Source: Vibrio penaeicida | Lineage (GTDB): Bacteria > Pseudomonadota > Gammaproteobacteria > Enterobacterales > Vibrionaceae | Length of the DNA stretch: 64,000 nucleotides | Direction: 5' to 3' | Assembly (NCBI RefSeq): GCF_002933855.1 | Contig: NZ_BFAQ01000055.1 | Span: 1 to 64,000, forward strand | Shown: positions 52,862 to 60,764 of the stretch, in pieces | Numbering within the stretch: position 1 is the first letter of the stretch | Layout: every line of letters begins with the position of its first letter | Notes under the pieces: model-generated | The model's input: the letters and a program-made list of their open reading frames with translations, nothing else | Databases searched by the model: none | Told to the model about the DNA's origin: nothing | Program-made: the position numbers and the translations under genes

Positions 52862-53203
52862 ATGACGAAAGGTAAAGCTCAAATGTTTGAACAAATTTGC
52901 GACATCAACGACATCGTACCCGGCACAGGCGTTTGTGCATTAGTGAGCGGGCAGCAAGTGGCGGTATTTCGCCCTACAGAAGAAGAGGCGGTATTTGCCA
53001 TCAGCAATACCGACCCTTTCGCGCAATCCAATGTGTTGTCACGTGGTTTGATAGGGGAGCACAAAGGGGAGTTATGGGTAGCAAGCCCTCTCAAGAAGCA
53101 ACACTTCAACCTTGCGACAGGTGTTTGTATGGAAGATGAGCGTTTTAACGTGAAATCTTATCAAGCGCGAGTTAATAGTGGCATTGTTGAAATTTCCGCT
53201 TAA
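52862..53203 (+). CDS. nirD: nitrite reductase small subunit
   Basis: A 113-aa Rieske-like fold protein without the Fe-S ligands, as usual for NirD. It has ICDINDIVPGTGVCALVSGQQVAVFRP at the start and FAISNTDPFAQSNVLSRGLIG in the middle. The ATG lies 2 bases after nirB, with a GGAGGGG site. Confidence 0.95.
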   Translation: MTKGKAQMFEQICDINDIVPGTGVCALVSGQQVAVFRPTEEEAVFAISNTDPFAQSNVLSRGLIGEHKGELWVASPLKKQHFNLATGVCMEDERFNVKSYQARVNSGIVEISA

Positions 53204-53220
53204 ACTGCGTCGCGTTTCTA

Positions 53221-53243
53221 GAATCCCAAATACAACGGGATTC
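53221..53243 (+). terminator. intra-operon hairpin, nirD-nirC
   Basis: Arms GAATCCC and GGGATTC with a 9-base loop and no T-run. More likely an mRNA processing or stability element than a full stop. Confidence 0.4.
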
Positions 53244-53369
53244 AAGCCTACAGAAATTTAATAGCAAAAAGGTTTCCCGCTCTCCAGCACGGTAAGAGAG
53301 CGAGGAAGTGCGAGGAGCCTTTGTCTATTCAATTTTAATTTTTAACTTTCTTAGGGAATAAGGTCGATT

Positions 53370-54182
53370 ATGTCTTACGTAAAACCTGCTGAATTCGTTC
53401 AAACTATGATTGATGCTGGCGAAAGCAAAGTGTTCATGTCTACGCGTGATACGCTAATTCGCGGGATCATGGCTGGCGCTGTATTAGCGATTGCCGTTGC
53501 CGTAGCGATTACCGCTGCAGTACAAACGGGTATTCCAATTGTTGGTGCGTTAGTGTTTCCCGTCGGTTTTTGTATCTTAAACTTAATGGGTTTTGATTTG
53601 TTGACGGGCGTATTTGCTTTGGCACCGTTAGCATTATTCGAGAAACGTCCAGGTGTAACCAAAGCGGGCATACTGCGTAATTGGTTGCTTGTCGGTTTAG
53701 GTAACCTAATTGGCGCTTTGTCTGTTGCTTTCCTTGTCGCGCTTACCTTCACAATGAACTTCAGCATGGACCCAGGAGCAGTGGGGCAAGCGTTTATTAA
53801 AGCATCGACCTCTCGTACTCTTGGCTTTGCAGAACATGGTATGGATGGCTGGATTACCGTTTTTGTTAAAGGCATTCTGTGTAACTGGATGGTATCGCTA
53901 GGCGTTGTTGGTGCGATGGTTTCTAAATCCGTGAGCGGTAAAGTTCTGGCAATGTGGTTCCCAATTTTCATTTTCTTTGGCCTTGTATTCGAACACGCTG
54001 TAGTAAACATGTACCTATTCCCACTTGGCATGATGCTTGGTGCTGAGTTCACCATTACGGATTGGTTAGTATGGAACCAAATTCCAGTGACCTTGGGTAA
54101 CTTAGTCGGTGGTCTTCTTATCACGGGTATGAGCCTTTACGTGACTCACGCAAAAACACTTCCAGCTCGCAACGCTAAATAA
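53370..54182 (+). CDS. nirC: formate/nitrite channel NirC
   Basis: A 270-aa FNT-family pentameric channel with six helices that imports nitrite for NirBD. It starts MSYVKPAEFVQTMIDAGESK. The FNT signature regions are GIMAGAVLAIAVA and LPVGFCILNLMGFDLLTG-like VFPVGFCILNLMG. A cytosolic tail ends in ARNAK. RBS AAGG. It is 166 bases after nirD and followed by a terminator that precedes cobA. Confidence 0.93.
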   Translation: MSYVKPAEFVQTMIDAGESKVFMSTRDTLIRGIMAGAVLAIAVAVAITAAVQTGIPIVGALVFPVGFCILNLMGFDLLTGVFALAPLALFEKRPGVTKAGILRNWLLVGLGNLIGALSVAFLVALTFTMNFSMDPGAVGQAFIKASTSRTLGFAEHGMDGWITVFVKGILCNWMVSLGVVGAMVSKSVSGKVLAMWFPIFIFFGLVFEHAVVNMYLFPLGMMLGAEFTITDWLVWNQIPVTLGNLVGGLLITGMSLYVTHAKTLPARNAK

Positions 54183-54191
54183 ACTATCATT

Positions 54192-54222
54192 GAGCTCCTT
54201 ACGAGGAGCTCTTTTTCTTTTT
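54192..54222 (+). terminator. terminator between nirC and cobA
   Basis: Stem GAGCTCCT / AGGAGCTC with loop TACG and a T-rich tail. Partial read-through would set lower cobA expression within the nir operon. Confidence 0.9.
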
Positions 54223-54246
54223 CTGATGTCACCAATGGAGCTGCCT

Positions 54247-55062
54247 ATGTCTTCTTCTCCAATTGCTTTTGCTGAAAAAACGGTTATCGCTGAAAAAACA
54301 GCTGAGTTGTCTGATAAAAAACGTGTTTCTGCAGAAAACGGATTTGTCTCGTTGGTTGGCGCAGGTCCCGGCGATCCAGACTTACTCACAATGAAGGGGT
54401 ATCGTGTTATTCAGCAAGCGGAAGTGGTTGTGTATGACCGCTTGGTATCAAAGGAGATATTAGCGTTAGCAAATGAAAATGCAGAAATGATTTACGTAGG
54501 TAAAAAGCTGGATTATCACTGTGTGCCTCAGGAGCAGATCAACCAAATCCTAGTGGATAAAGCGAATGAAGGAAAACGCGTGGTTCGCTTAAAAGGTGGC
54601 GACTCGTTCATATTTGGTCGCGGCGGAGAAGAGCTAGAAACACTGGCGGAAAACAACGTTTCTTTTGAAGTGGTTCCGGGTATTACTGCCGCTGCTGGCG
54701 CAACCAGTTATGCGGGTATACCACTCACTCATCGAGACTACACTCAGAGCGTTCAGTTTATTACAGGTCACATTCAAAAAAATGGCCAAGAAATTCAGTG
54801 GGAATCACTCACTCAATCCAACAATACGTTGGTGTTTTATATGGGCCTAAAGCAAAGCGGCAATATCGCGAACAATCTGATCACTCATGGGCTTTCAGAA
54901 GATACGTCGTGCGCTATCATCCAAAAAGGCACCACGAGAGATCAAAAAGTATGGGTGTGTTCATTAAAAGAACTCCCTAGCGTAGCAAAGCAAGCGGAAA
55001 GCCCATCGTTGATTGTTGTTGGGGAAGTCACCCAACTTCACCACAAGCTAAAATGGTGTTAA
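54247..55062 (+). CDS. cobA: uroporphyrinogen-III C-methyltransferase
   Basis: A 271-aa SAM-dependent methyltransferase making precorrin-2, the sirohaem precursor needed by NirB. Motifs: VSLVGAGPGDPDLLTMKGYRV, VVVYDRLVS, RLKGGDSFIFGRGGEE (SAM site) and VVPGITAAAGATSYAGIPLTHR. ATG at 54247 chosen for GGAG 6 bases upstream. The first 28 residues are a variable extension. It functions like NirE/CysG-A. Its stop codon overlaps that of the convergent aminotransferase gene. Confidence 0.93.
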   Translation: MSSSPIAFAEKTVIAEKTAELSDKKRVSAENGFVSLVGAGPGDPDLLTMKGYRVIQQAEVVVYDRLVSKEILALANENAEMIYVGKKLDYHCVPQEQINQILVDKANEGKRVVRLKGGDSFIFGRGGEELETLAENNVSFEVVPGITAAAGATSYAGIPLTHRDYTQSVQFITGHIQKNGQEIQWESLTQSNNTLVFYMGLKQSGNIANNLITHGLSEDTSCAIIQKGTTRDQKVWVCSLKELPSVAKQAESPSLIVVGEVTQLHHKLKWC

Positions 55063-55874
55063 CACGTTTCACAGGGCTCAGCGTTATACGCTTTTTGTAG
55101 AAGTGAAATGAGTGGTTCTGATTGACTGAACCTTTTGGTTTCAATCATAGAAACAGCGATACCTGAAGTCCAAGAGTTCATCACTGCGGCACCATTGAGC
55201 TGCTGTAAGCGTTCAAGCGTTATCGTTTCGCTACGTTGTGGAATTTTAAGCAGTTCGAGTTGCCTTTGAATCATCTGCATCATCGTCCCTTTTAACATGT
55301 TGGCTTGTGGCCAAATAACGGTTTCACCATCCCAAAAAACGAGATTCCAAATCGTCCCTTCACTCAAATGACCATACTTGTTTATAAAAATGGCGTCATC
55401 AAAACCACGCCGTGTAGCTTGGTGCAAATAATACGTTTTTGCTATTTCTCCCACATGTTTAATTTCAGCGAGCGGTCTTTCATAATTCACCGTTGCCAAT
55501 CGGAGTGGACCGTTGGGGCCGTTTGAAGGTGACCCGGTACGAATGAGTACCTTTGGTAGGACATCCATACTGTCTGTTGTAAATTCTCCTTCCACTGAAT
55601 ACACCGTGATGGTGAGTGATTGATCCGCAGGTCCATTCTCTATCGCAGTTCGAACGTAAGAGTGTATAAGCCTATCTGGTACTGTTTTACCAAAAAGTTC
55701 GATTGAAGCCTTATGCAATCGGTTCAAATGTAAATCCATTCCCTTAACCATCTTGTTGCGGATTTGAAGAGCTGTGAAGTGTGCAAAGCCAGAAAAAGCC
55801 AATTTTGTTATTTCAGAGGTCGGCACCGATTTTTCATTCAACAGAGTTTGTTCAGCGATTATGTGTTTTGCCAT
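55059..55874 (-). CDS. class IV aminotransferase / ADC lyase-like PLP enzyme
   Basis: A 271-aa fold-type IV PLP protein (branched-chain/D-amino acid aminotransferase or aminodeoxychorismate lyase group). Seen: PLP Lys in EIAKTYYLHQATRRGFDDAIF, conserved Glu-Asn in GHLSEGTIWNLVFWD, phosphate-binding MLKGTMMQMIQRQLE, and SWTSGIAV. It lacks a clear subfamily signature. A MerR regulator is divergently encoded 80 bases away, and a MerR-type promoter reads into this gene. It ends in a Cys-rich EPCETC. Confidence 0.83.
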   Translation of the reverse strand: MAKHIIAEQTLLNEKSVPTSEITKLAFSGFAHFTALQIRNKMVKGMDLHLNRLHKASIELFGKTVPDRLIHSYVRTAIENGPADQSLTITVYSVEGEFTTDSMDVLPKVLIRTGSPSNGPNGPLRLATVNYERPLAEIKHVGEIAKTYYLHQATRRGFDDAIFINKYGHLSEGTIWNLVFWDGETVIWPQANMLKGTMMQMIQRQLELLKIPQRSETITLERLQQLNGAAVMNSWTSGIAVSMIETKRFSQSEPLISLLQKAYNAEPCETC

Positions 55875-55913
55875 GATGTAAGATCCTAATTGAACTTATG
55901 TTTTAGAGCGATT

Positions 55914-55945
55914 AGCATAAACCCTCACAGTACTGTCAGGGTCAA
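55914..55945 (-). promoter_or_regulatory. MerR-type promoter with 22-bp dyad operator
   Basis: On the minus strand, TTGACC and TATGCT are separated by 20 bases (or TTATGC by 19), the long spacer typical of MerR-activated promoters. The spacer is filled by an 11+11 dyad (ACCCTCACAGT / ACTGTCAGGGT on the plus strand, one mismatch pair). It should drive the aminotransferase gene. Confidence 0.75.
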
Positions 55946-55954
55946 GGAGGAAAG

Positions 55955-56308
55955 GTGAAGATTGGTGAACTATCCAAGCAAACGGGAGTTATTGTCCGTA
56001 TGCTGCGGTATTACGAAGAACATGGATTGCTTAAACCCAATCGAACTCATGCTGGGTATCGCGACTTTGACTCGAAAGAAGTTCGCACGATCGAAAGGAT
56101 CAAGCTGCTCAGTGCAGCAGGCATGAATTTGGCTACAATTTTGCAGTTTTTGCCTTGTATCAGGGGGGATGAACCTATTTTTGAGCCATGTGACGAACTT
56201 AGGCAGCTTTTGCGAGAACAAATTAAAATCTCGCATAAGAAGTCTGAAGAATTGGCAGAAAGTCGTAAAACACTTGAGGGTTTCTTGTATCAAATTGAGA
56301 ACAGTTAA
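55955..56308 (+). CDS. MerR-family transcriptional regulator
   Basis: A 117-aa regulator. Winged HTH MKIGELSKQTGVIVRMLRYY at the N-terminus (residues 1-70), then a dimer helix (75-115). Two cysteines (LPCIRGDEP and EPCDELRQL) lie where some MerR proteins bind metals or sense redox, but the pattern is not that of CueR or ZntR. GTG start with AGGAGG upstream. Divergent from the aminotransferase gene, with a 22-bp dyad between them. The inducer is unknown. Confidence 0.9.
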   Translation: MKIGELSKQTGVIVRMLRYYEEHGLLKPNRTHAGYRDFDSKEVRTIERIKLLSAAGMNLATILQFLPCIRGDEPIFEPCDELRQLLREQIKISHKKSEELAESRKTLEGFLYQIENS

Positions 56309-56417
56309 AATTAAATAGCTCGTGCTTTCAATGTGAGCTTAAAGAATATAATAAAATACGCTAATCTGACGCGAATTTATTGGCAGGTTTACTCATGAAG
56401 AAAATAGAGGATATTTG

Positions 56418-56446
56418 AAAGAGAACCGAACAGTGGTTCTCTTTTC
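56418..56446 (+). terminator. terminator after the merR gene
   Basis: Stem AAAGAGAACC / GGTTCTCTTT with a 7-base loop and T tail. A 7-codon frame (56395-56418) ends right at its base. It may be shared with the convergent RTX-like gene. Confidence 0.85.
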
Positions 56447-56475
56447 AATGCATCACCTCTGTTCCATTAATTTAG

Positions 56476-57477
56476 CTACACATAAGTTGCATCATAATCG
56501 CTGTCTGTGAAGACTTGGAATGTATCTGTTGATGTTTCAAAGGTAAGGGAAATAAATTCGTCCGAATTAAAATTGTGAGACTCCAAATATGCTGCTTCCT
56601 CAGGAGTAAGGGAATTGGCTTCTGTAATCAATGAGTATTGAAAACCGGGTGACCACTCTTCCATCCATGTACCTGCATTAGAAATAATGAGACCAAACCC
56701 TGTTTCATTTGCTGCATCGTTTAAGGTCAGCATTTCGTTATTCAATATGAGCCCACTATTTTCGCCACTCCCTATAATCGCCTCGAAATTTGAATACATG
56801 ACATGATTACCGATGTTTGAGTACTCATTACGACCATTTCCTAACTTCAGTATATCGAAGCCAGATCCTCCATCGACAGTGCGAGTCATTGGGTCATCTC
56901 CAAAACCACCAAATATCTCTTCATAAGTCGCATCAGAAGGGCGCTCTATTCTTGCATTTGGTTTGTTGAGAGCAGAGATATCAACAATATCGTCGCCTGA
57001 TCCTGCTGAGATTTCGAACTCGGTGAACTGTGAATTGTAGGAATGGGTTAAAACGATATGATCATTACCAGCGCCGGAATCGATGGTAAAGAGGTTGCTC
57101 CAGTTGGCGTTATTGCTGTACGCAGAGATAGAGATACTGTCAGCGCCATTTCCGGTAGTGATGTCTCCGCGTTTTGCATTTTCAATAATTACGGTAGAAC
57201 CATCATGGTTGGTTAATGTTACGTCAACGTCTACAAAATTACTGATCGTTACCGACTGACTTTCACCTTCTACTTTAGCTTCTTTGTAACCTTGCTTGTT
57301 CCATGTATCGGAATAAAGAGAAACGGATTTGCTTGCATCAGGCGCATGTTCTGCTGTTACCCCGTTTTGTACCGAGCTATTGATACCTACAACTGATTGA
57401 GTTGCGTTTATATCACTTAGATTTGAAGCATTGCCTGTTCCATCAACGTTTGTTGTACCTAAGAATGAGCTGATCAT
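56476..57477 (-). CDS. short RTX-like calcium-binding repeat protein
   Basis: A 333-aa acidic protein, Ser/Asn/Gly-rich, with degenerate GGxGxDxxx nonapeptide units: TTGNGADSI, IDSGAGNDHI, ISAGSGDDIV, GGFGDDPM and VDGGSGFDIL (residues 105-215). There is no N-terminal signal peptide, and the C-terminal end is rich in Phe/Thr/Asp (FQVFTDSDYDATYV), so type I secretion is plausible. No T1SS genes are in the window. It could be an extracellular matrix or bacteriocin-like factor. RBS GGAA. Confidence 0.75.
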   Translation of the reverse strand: MISSFLGTTNVDGTGNASNLSDINATQSVVGINSSVQNGVTAEHAPDASKSVSLYSDTWNKQGYKEAKVEGESQSVTISNFVDVDVTLTNHDGSTVIIENAKRGDITTGNGADSISISAYSNNANWSNLFTIDSGAGNDHIVLTHSYNSQFTEFEISAGSGDDIVDISALNKPNARIERPSDATYEEIFGGFGDDPMTRTVDGGSGFDILKLGNGRNEYSNIGNHVMYSNFEAIIGSGENSGLILNNEMLTLNDAANETGFGLIISNAGTWMEEWSPGFQYSLITEANSLTPEEAAYLESHNFNSDEFISLTFETSTDTFQVFTDSDYDATYV

Positions 57478-57950
57478 ATTAATAATTCCATTTTGTACTT
57501 GGGTATAAGACTTTACTTATAAAAACACTGGAATTATAAACATTTAATAAACCAATAAAATAACCAGAAATGAAAATAATAATAAATTAAGGCATTGCGT
57601 CATCGGGTTTATTATTTATCTTTACAAAATAGATGATGAGAAGTGGAAGAGTGTGGGAAAGGAACTAGAAGTTACATTATCAATTATTATTGAACTTAAC
57701 AGGCGCTATTTTAAGAATGGTGTCAGTTTGGTTTCAGTTATGAGAGTGTGTCGATTTTAAATGAGTAGACTGAATTTTAAACTGATTGATTTGTTTCATG
57801 TTTCACTTTCCTAAAATAATTCTTCCCATTTAAATTTTTTCTAACTGAATCTGAACTGAGACGGTTGCACGTAAACTTTAGTTCTAAATTAATAAAGTCA
57901 TTTAACGACACATTAAAATTAACAACGTCATAGTAAGTTGGAGAAAAATA
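57478..57950. other. AT-rich intergenic region
   Basis: 473 bases between the divergent RTX-like gene and the unknown gene at 57951. It is very AT-rich (long A/T runs around 57560-57620). I see no convincing small gene, hairpin or operator; promoters for both flanking genes must lie here. Confidence 0.5.
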
Positions 57951-58421
57951 ATGAGTACAGCACAATCTGAGAATGAAGTTTTTGTAGCCAGCTATAAGAT
58001 TGGTAAGGGGCTTATGGGTGCAAAAGAGTTTATCGTGAACTTGTTGATTAGCCGAGTAGACAACTCAGTAGTCGGTAAGGGGCATATATTCCAACCAATT
58101 AGTCGACCACTTAATGTTTACACAGAGTTGAACGGTACCTTTAACTACCAATGCACCATGAAAAACTGTCACATCATGCTCAATCTGCAAGGCTATCAGC
58201 CTTATCCAGGTATTCCGCCTATTGGGATGGATCTACATAACGTTTCACTGCGTGTATTGCTCAATGAAGATTGGAAATCAGGTGTCGCATTCTACAGCTA
58301 TAAAAATGACGAAGGCGTTTGGGTTGAAGAAGAAAACCAACCTGTAACCTTACTTGATGCGAAACAGATTAAGTCTGTCGAGCAGTTTGATTATGAACCT
58401 CGCGAGTTAGCTGAAGCATAA
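57951..58421 (+). CDS. hypothetical protein (possibly DUF1842)
   Basis: A 156-aa soluble protein without a signal peptide. It looks beta-rich: VFVASYKIGKGLMGAKEFIV, SVVGKGHIFQPISRPLNVYT, LNGTFNYQCTMKNCHIML and VAFYSYKNDEGVW. It may belong to the DUF1842 group, but this is from memory. Function unknown. RBS GGAG 8 bases before ATG. Stand-alone gene with a strong terminator, just upstream of the second tRNA array. Confidence 0.75.
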   Translation: MSTAQSENEVFVASYKIGKGLMGAKEFIVNLLISRVDNSVVGKGHIFQPISRPLNVYTELNGTFNYQCTMKNCHIMLNLQGYQPYPGIPPIGMDLHNVSLRVLLNEDWKSGVAFYSYKNDEGVWVEEENQPVTLLDAKQIKSVEQFDYEPRELAEA

Positions 58422-58439
58422 CGGAACTTTATAAAAGTA

Positions 58440-58474
58440 GACCAGTTGCAACAACGTTGTAATTGGTCTTTTCG
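58440..58474 (+). terminator. terminator after the 156-aa gene
   Basis: Arms GACCAGTTGCAAC and GTTGTAATTGGTC (13 bp with two G-T wobbles), 3-base loop, T-run. Confidence 0.9.
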
Positions 58475-58535
58475 GCTTTTCTGTGTGCGACTTGGATAGA
58501 ATCTGACCGAACAAACAGGAATTTCAAATTTACCG

Positions 58536-58563
58536 TTGACTGAAAACAGAATTGCGATAAAGT
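58536..58563 (+). promoter_or_regulatory. promoter of the second tRNA array
   Basis: TTGACT, 16-base spacer, TAAAGT: the same elements and spacing as the promoter at 42816-42843. Confidence 0.8.
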
Positions 58564-58669
58564 ACACCTCGTCTTCAGCGCTTAAGGTGCTGAAAAATAG
58601 AAATAGTTAAATCGTTTCTATGATGGTGTCTTACTTCTTCAGTAAACAGCATCGCAAGAATATTGCGTT

Positions 58670-58756
58670 GCCCTGGTGGTGGAATTGGTAGACACAAGGG
58701 ATTTAAAATCCCTCGGCGTTCGCGCTGTGCCGGTTCAAGTCCGGCCCGGGGCACCA
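58670..58756 (+). tRNA. tRNA-Leu (TAA), second copy
   Basis: 87 bases, identical to 43045-43131. The preceding 50 bases are also similar (ATGGTGTCTTA, CAGCATCGCAA), showing the flanks were duplicated too. Confidence 0.97.
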
Positions 58757-58780
58757 TCAATATACAAAAAAGCAAAAAAT

Positions 58781-58854
58781 GGCGCCTTGGCAGAGTGGCT
58801 ATGCAGCGGATTGCAAATCCGTGGACCTCGGTTCGACTCCGGGAGGCGCCTCCA
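58781..58854 (+). tRNA. tRNA-Cys (GCA), third copy
   Basis: 74 bases, identical to the copies at 42887 and 43431, 24 bases after tRNA-Leu. Confidence 0.97.
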
Positions 58855-59048
58855 TTTTCTTGTTCCCTTTCTTTGTAGTTCCTCCCTAAAGAACTTTATT
58901 CCTTAAAAAATTCAGACTCTACTGATTAACCGTTATTTTTGTAGCGTTAGCTCACATCATTAAACACACGTTATTTCCATTCTTTGAATCAGTTACTGGT
59001 ATTGCTAGAGTTAATTAAATACATATTTATTTTATCAATAGGCCAGCC

Positions 59049-59885
59049 ATGCAAATGCGTTTTTTGCTCCTGCTCACTGTTATGTTGTCAGGTTTTGTCA
59101 TTGCAGAAACTCCCCAGAAGTACTCTGATACCGAAATGTTAGATAGACCATTAATGGAGCGCTACATTTTGGATGAACTGAAAGCGCTTAGATCGGAACA
59201 GCAATCGCTAGAAAAACGGCTTACTGTGCAGTTTACCGAAAGGGAATTGCAAGTCGCTGACAAGTCATTGAACTATGCGAATGTGACCGTGACGTATTTC
59301 TTCTACATCATTGCGGGTGTTGCCTCACTTATTGCACTGGTGGGCTGGCAATCGCTCAGGGAATTTAAAAACAACACCAAAGAGATGGCGGATAAGCGAT
59401 TGGGTGATATCGCGTTGGAGTATGAAAAAAAATTCTTGGAGCTGGAAAGAGACTTAAAACGTAAAACTCGCATTATTAGCCAAAATAACAAAGACATAGA
59501 AGTCATCAATGAAATCCATAATCTGTGGCTACGAGCTCAAAGCATGCCGACGCCAGAGCAAAGAATGGAAGTTTACGATGAAATACTGCGTATTCGACCG
59601 GGGGATTTAGAAGCGATGACCTACAAAGCGGATGCCGCAATGGAAATCCGTGAATACCACTGGGCGTTAAGCTTGTGTAATCGCGTTTTGGATTTGGATG
59701 AATTGAATGGTCCAGCATTGTATCAACGAGCCTGTGCGTATTCTCGCTTAGGTGCAGAAGATCAAGCTATCGAGGATTTGGAAAAAGCCATCCAATCTAG
59801 CCCATCTGTTCGGGACCATATCTATGAAGAAAAAGACTTCGAACCGCTACGTGGCAATCCGCGTTTCGACGATCTCATCTCCTGA
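59049..59885 (+). CDS. membrane-anchored TPR protein
   Basis: A 278-aa protein. Signal peptide at 1-19 (GFVIA), a short periplasmic stretch, a membrane helix at about 77-97 (YFFYIIAGVASLIALVGW), a coiled coil at 105-155, then TPR repeats at 170-265 (PEQRMEVYDEILRIRPGDLEAMTYKADAA, HWALSLCNRVLDLDELNGPALYQRACAY, DQAIEDLEKAIQ). The C-terminal half should face the cytoplasm and bind proteins. Similar to Vibrio proteins of unknown role. Single gene. Confidence 0.82.
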   Translation: MQMRFLLLLTVMLSGFVIAETPQKYSDTEMLDRPLMERYILDELKALRSEQQSLEKRLTVQFTERELQVADKSLNYANVTVTYFFYIIAGVASLIALVGWQSLREFKNNTKEMADKRLGDIALEYEKKFLELERDLKRKTRIISQNNKDIEVINEIHNLWLRAQSMPTPEQRMEVYDEILRIRPGDLEAMTYKADAAMEIREYHWALSLCNRVLDLDELNGPALYQRACAYSRLGAEDQAIEDLEKAIQSSPSVRDHIYEEKDFEPLRGNPRFDDLIS

Positions 59886-59904
59886 TTCTGTCCTTCACCT
59901 ATAC

Positions 59905-59939
59905 CTATACCCAAGCCACCTCAAGACGCTTGGGTATAG
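59905..59939. terminator. bidirectional hairpin, TPR gene / fecE
   Basis: Perfect 12-bp arms CTATACCCAAGC / GCTTGGGTATAG with an 11-base loop between convergent genes. The sequence looks like an extragenic palindrome I believe is common in Vibrio genomes. Confidence 0.75.
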
Positions 59940-59951
59940 AGAAATACAGGA

Positions 59952-60761
59952 TTAGGCAAGGTTCTCTATCGGCTTAGCTGCTCTTGGAATCGCCATTGGC
60001 GTTTGTGTTTCTGGATCTAGAATAATGCGCGCGTTTAGGTTGAACACCTCGCTAAGCATATTTTCAGTAAATACGTTGTTTGGCGAACCTTGGGCGTACA
60101 AATCGCCAGCTTTTAGAATGATGAGTTCATCGGCATAACGGCATGCTTGGCTTAGATCGTGAAGTACCACTACAACGGTTTTTCCTTGTTTCACAAGCCG
60201 TTCCATTAAGTCGAGCAGCTCGTATTGGTGTGACAAGTCCAGATACGTCGTCGGTTCATCAAGCAAAATGATATCCGTATTTTGTGCCAAAACCATGGCA
60301 ATCCAAACTCGCTGTCGTTGACCTCCTGAAAGTTCATCAACCCTTCTCGTTGCCAATTCGGTCACGCCTGTGGTTTCCATTGCCTCGTCTACGGCTTGCT
60401 TGTCTGCGATTGAAAGCCTTCCCATGGCATTGAGATAAGGTGCGCGACCATATCCCACTAGCTCTTTAACTGTAATGCCTTCAGGAATAATTGGAGTTTG
60501 AGGGAGGAGAGAAACCTGAGTGGCGTATTCTTTATCCTTAAAACCTTGAACCGGTTTGTCGCCATAAAGAAAAACATTCCCTTTAGAAGGCATAAGTAAC
60601 CGAACAAGGGATTTTAAAAAGGTCGATTTACCACAGCCATTTGGGCCAATCAGTGCCGTCATTCTTCCTTTTTGAATAGAGGTGCTGAGTGACTCGATAA
60701 TGATGTTATGTTGGTATTTTAATTCCAGGTTGTTCACGCGGAATGCAGGTGATTGATTCAT
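59952..60761 (-). CDS. fecE: ferric dicitrate ABC transporter ATPase
   Basis: A 269-aa ATPase. Walker A GPNGCGKST (residues 39-47), signature LSGGQRQ, Walker B DIILLDEPTTYLDLSHQ, switch His in VVVLHDLSQA. Close to E. coli FecE in the stretch EGITVKELVGYGRAPYL. Three bases after fecD; last gene of fecBCDE. Confidence 0.88.
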   Translation of the reverse strand: MNQSPAFRVNNLELKYQHNIIIESLSTSIQKGRMTALIGPNGCGKSTFLKSLVRLLMPSKGNVFLYGDKPVQGFKDKEYATQVSLLPQTPIIPEGITVKELVGYGRAPYLNAMGRLSIADKQAVDEAMETTGVTELATRRVDELSGGQRQRVWIAMVLAQNTDIILLDEPTTYLDLSHQYELLDLMERLVKQGKTVVVVLHDLSQACRYADELIILKAGDLYAQGSPNNVFTENMLSEVFNLNARIILDPETQTPMAIPRAAKPIENLA

Positions 60762-60764
60762 AAA

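Noticed and set aside
53399..54124. Long open frame (241 codons) on the minus strand opposite nirC
   Set aside because: It lies inside nirC, is rich in Pro/Thr/Lys and has no domain; it is the usual shadow of a membrane-protein gene.
56395..56418. Seven-codon frame before a terminator, as a leader peptide
   Set aside because: No regulated gene follows on that strand and the RBS is poor; probably chance.
43045..58854. Genomic island integrated at a tRNA gene
   Set aside because: No integrase, no phage genes, and the contents (cydABX, nirBD) look native; the duplicated tRNA arrays are reported without claiming an integrative element.
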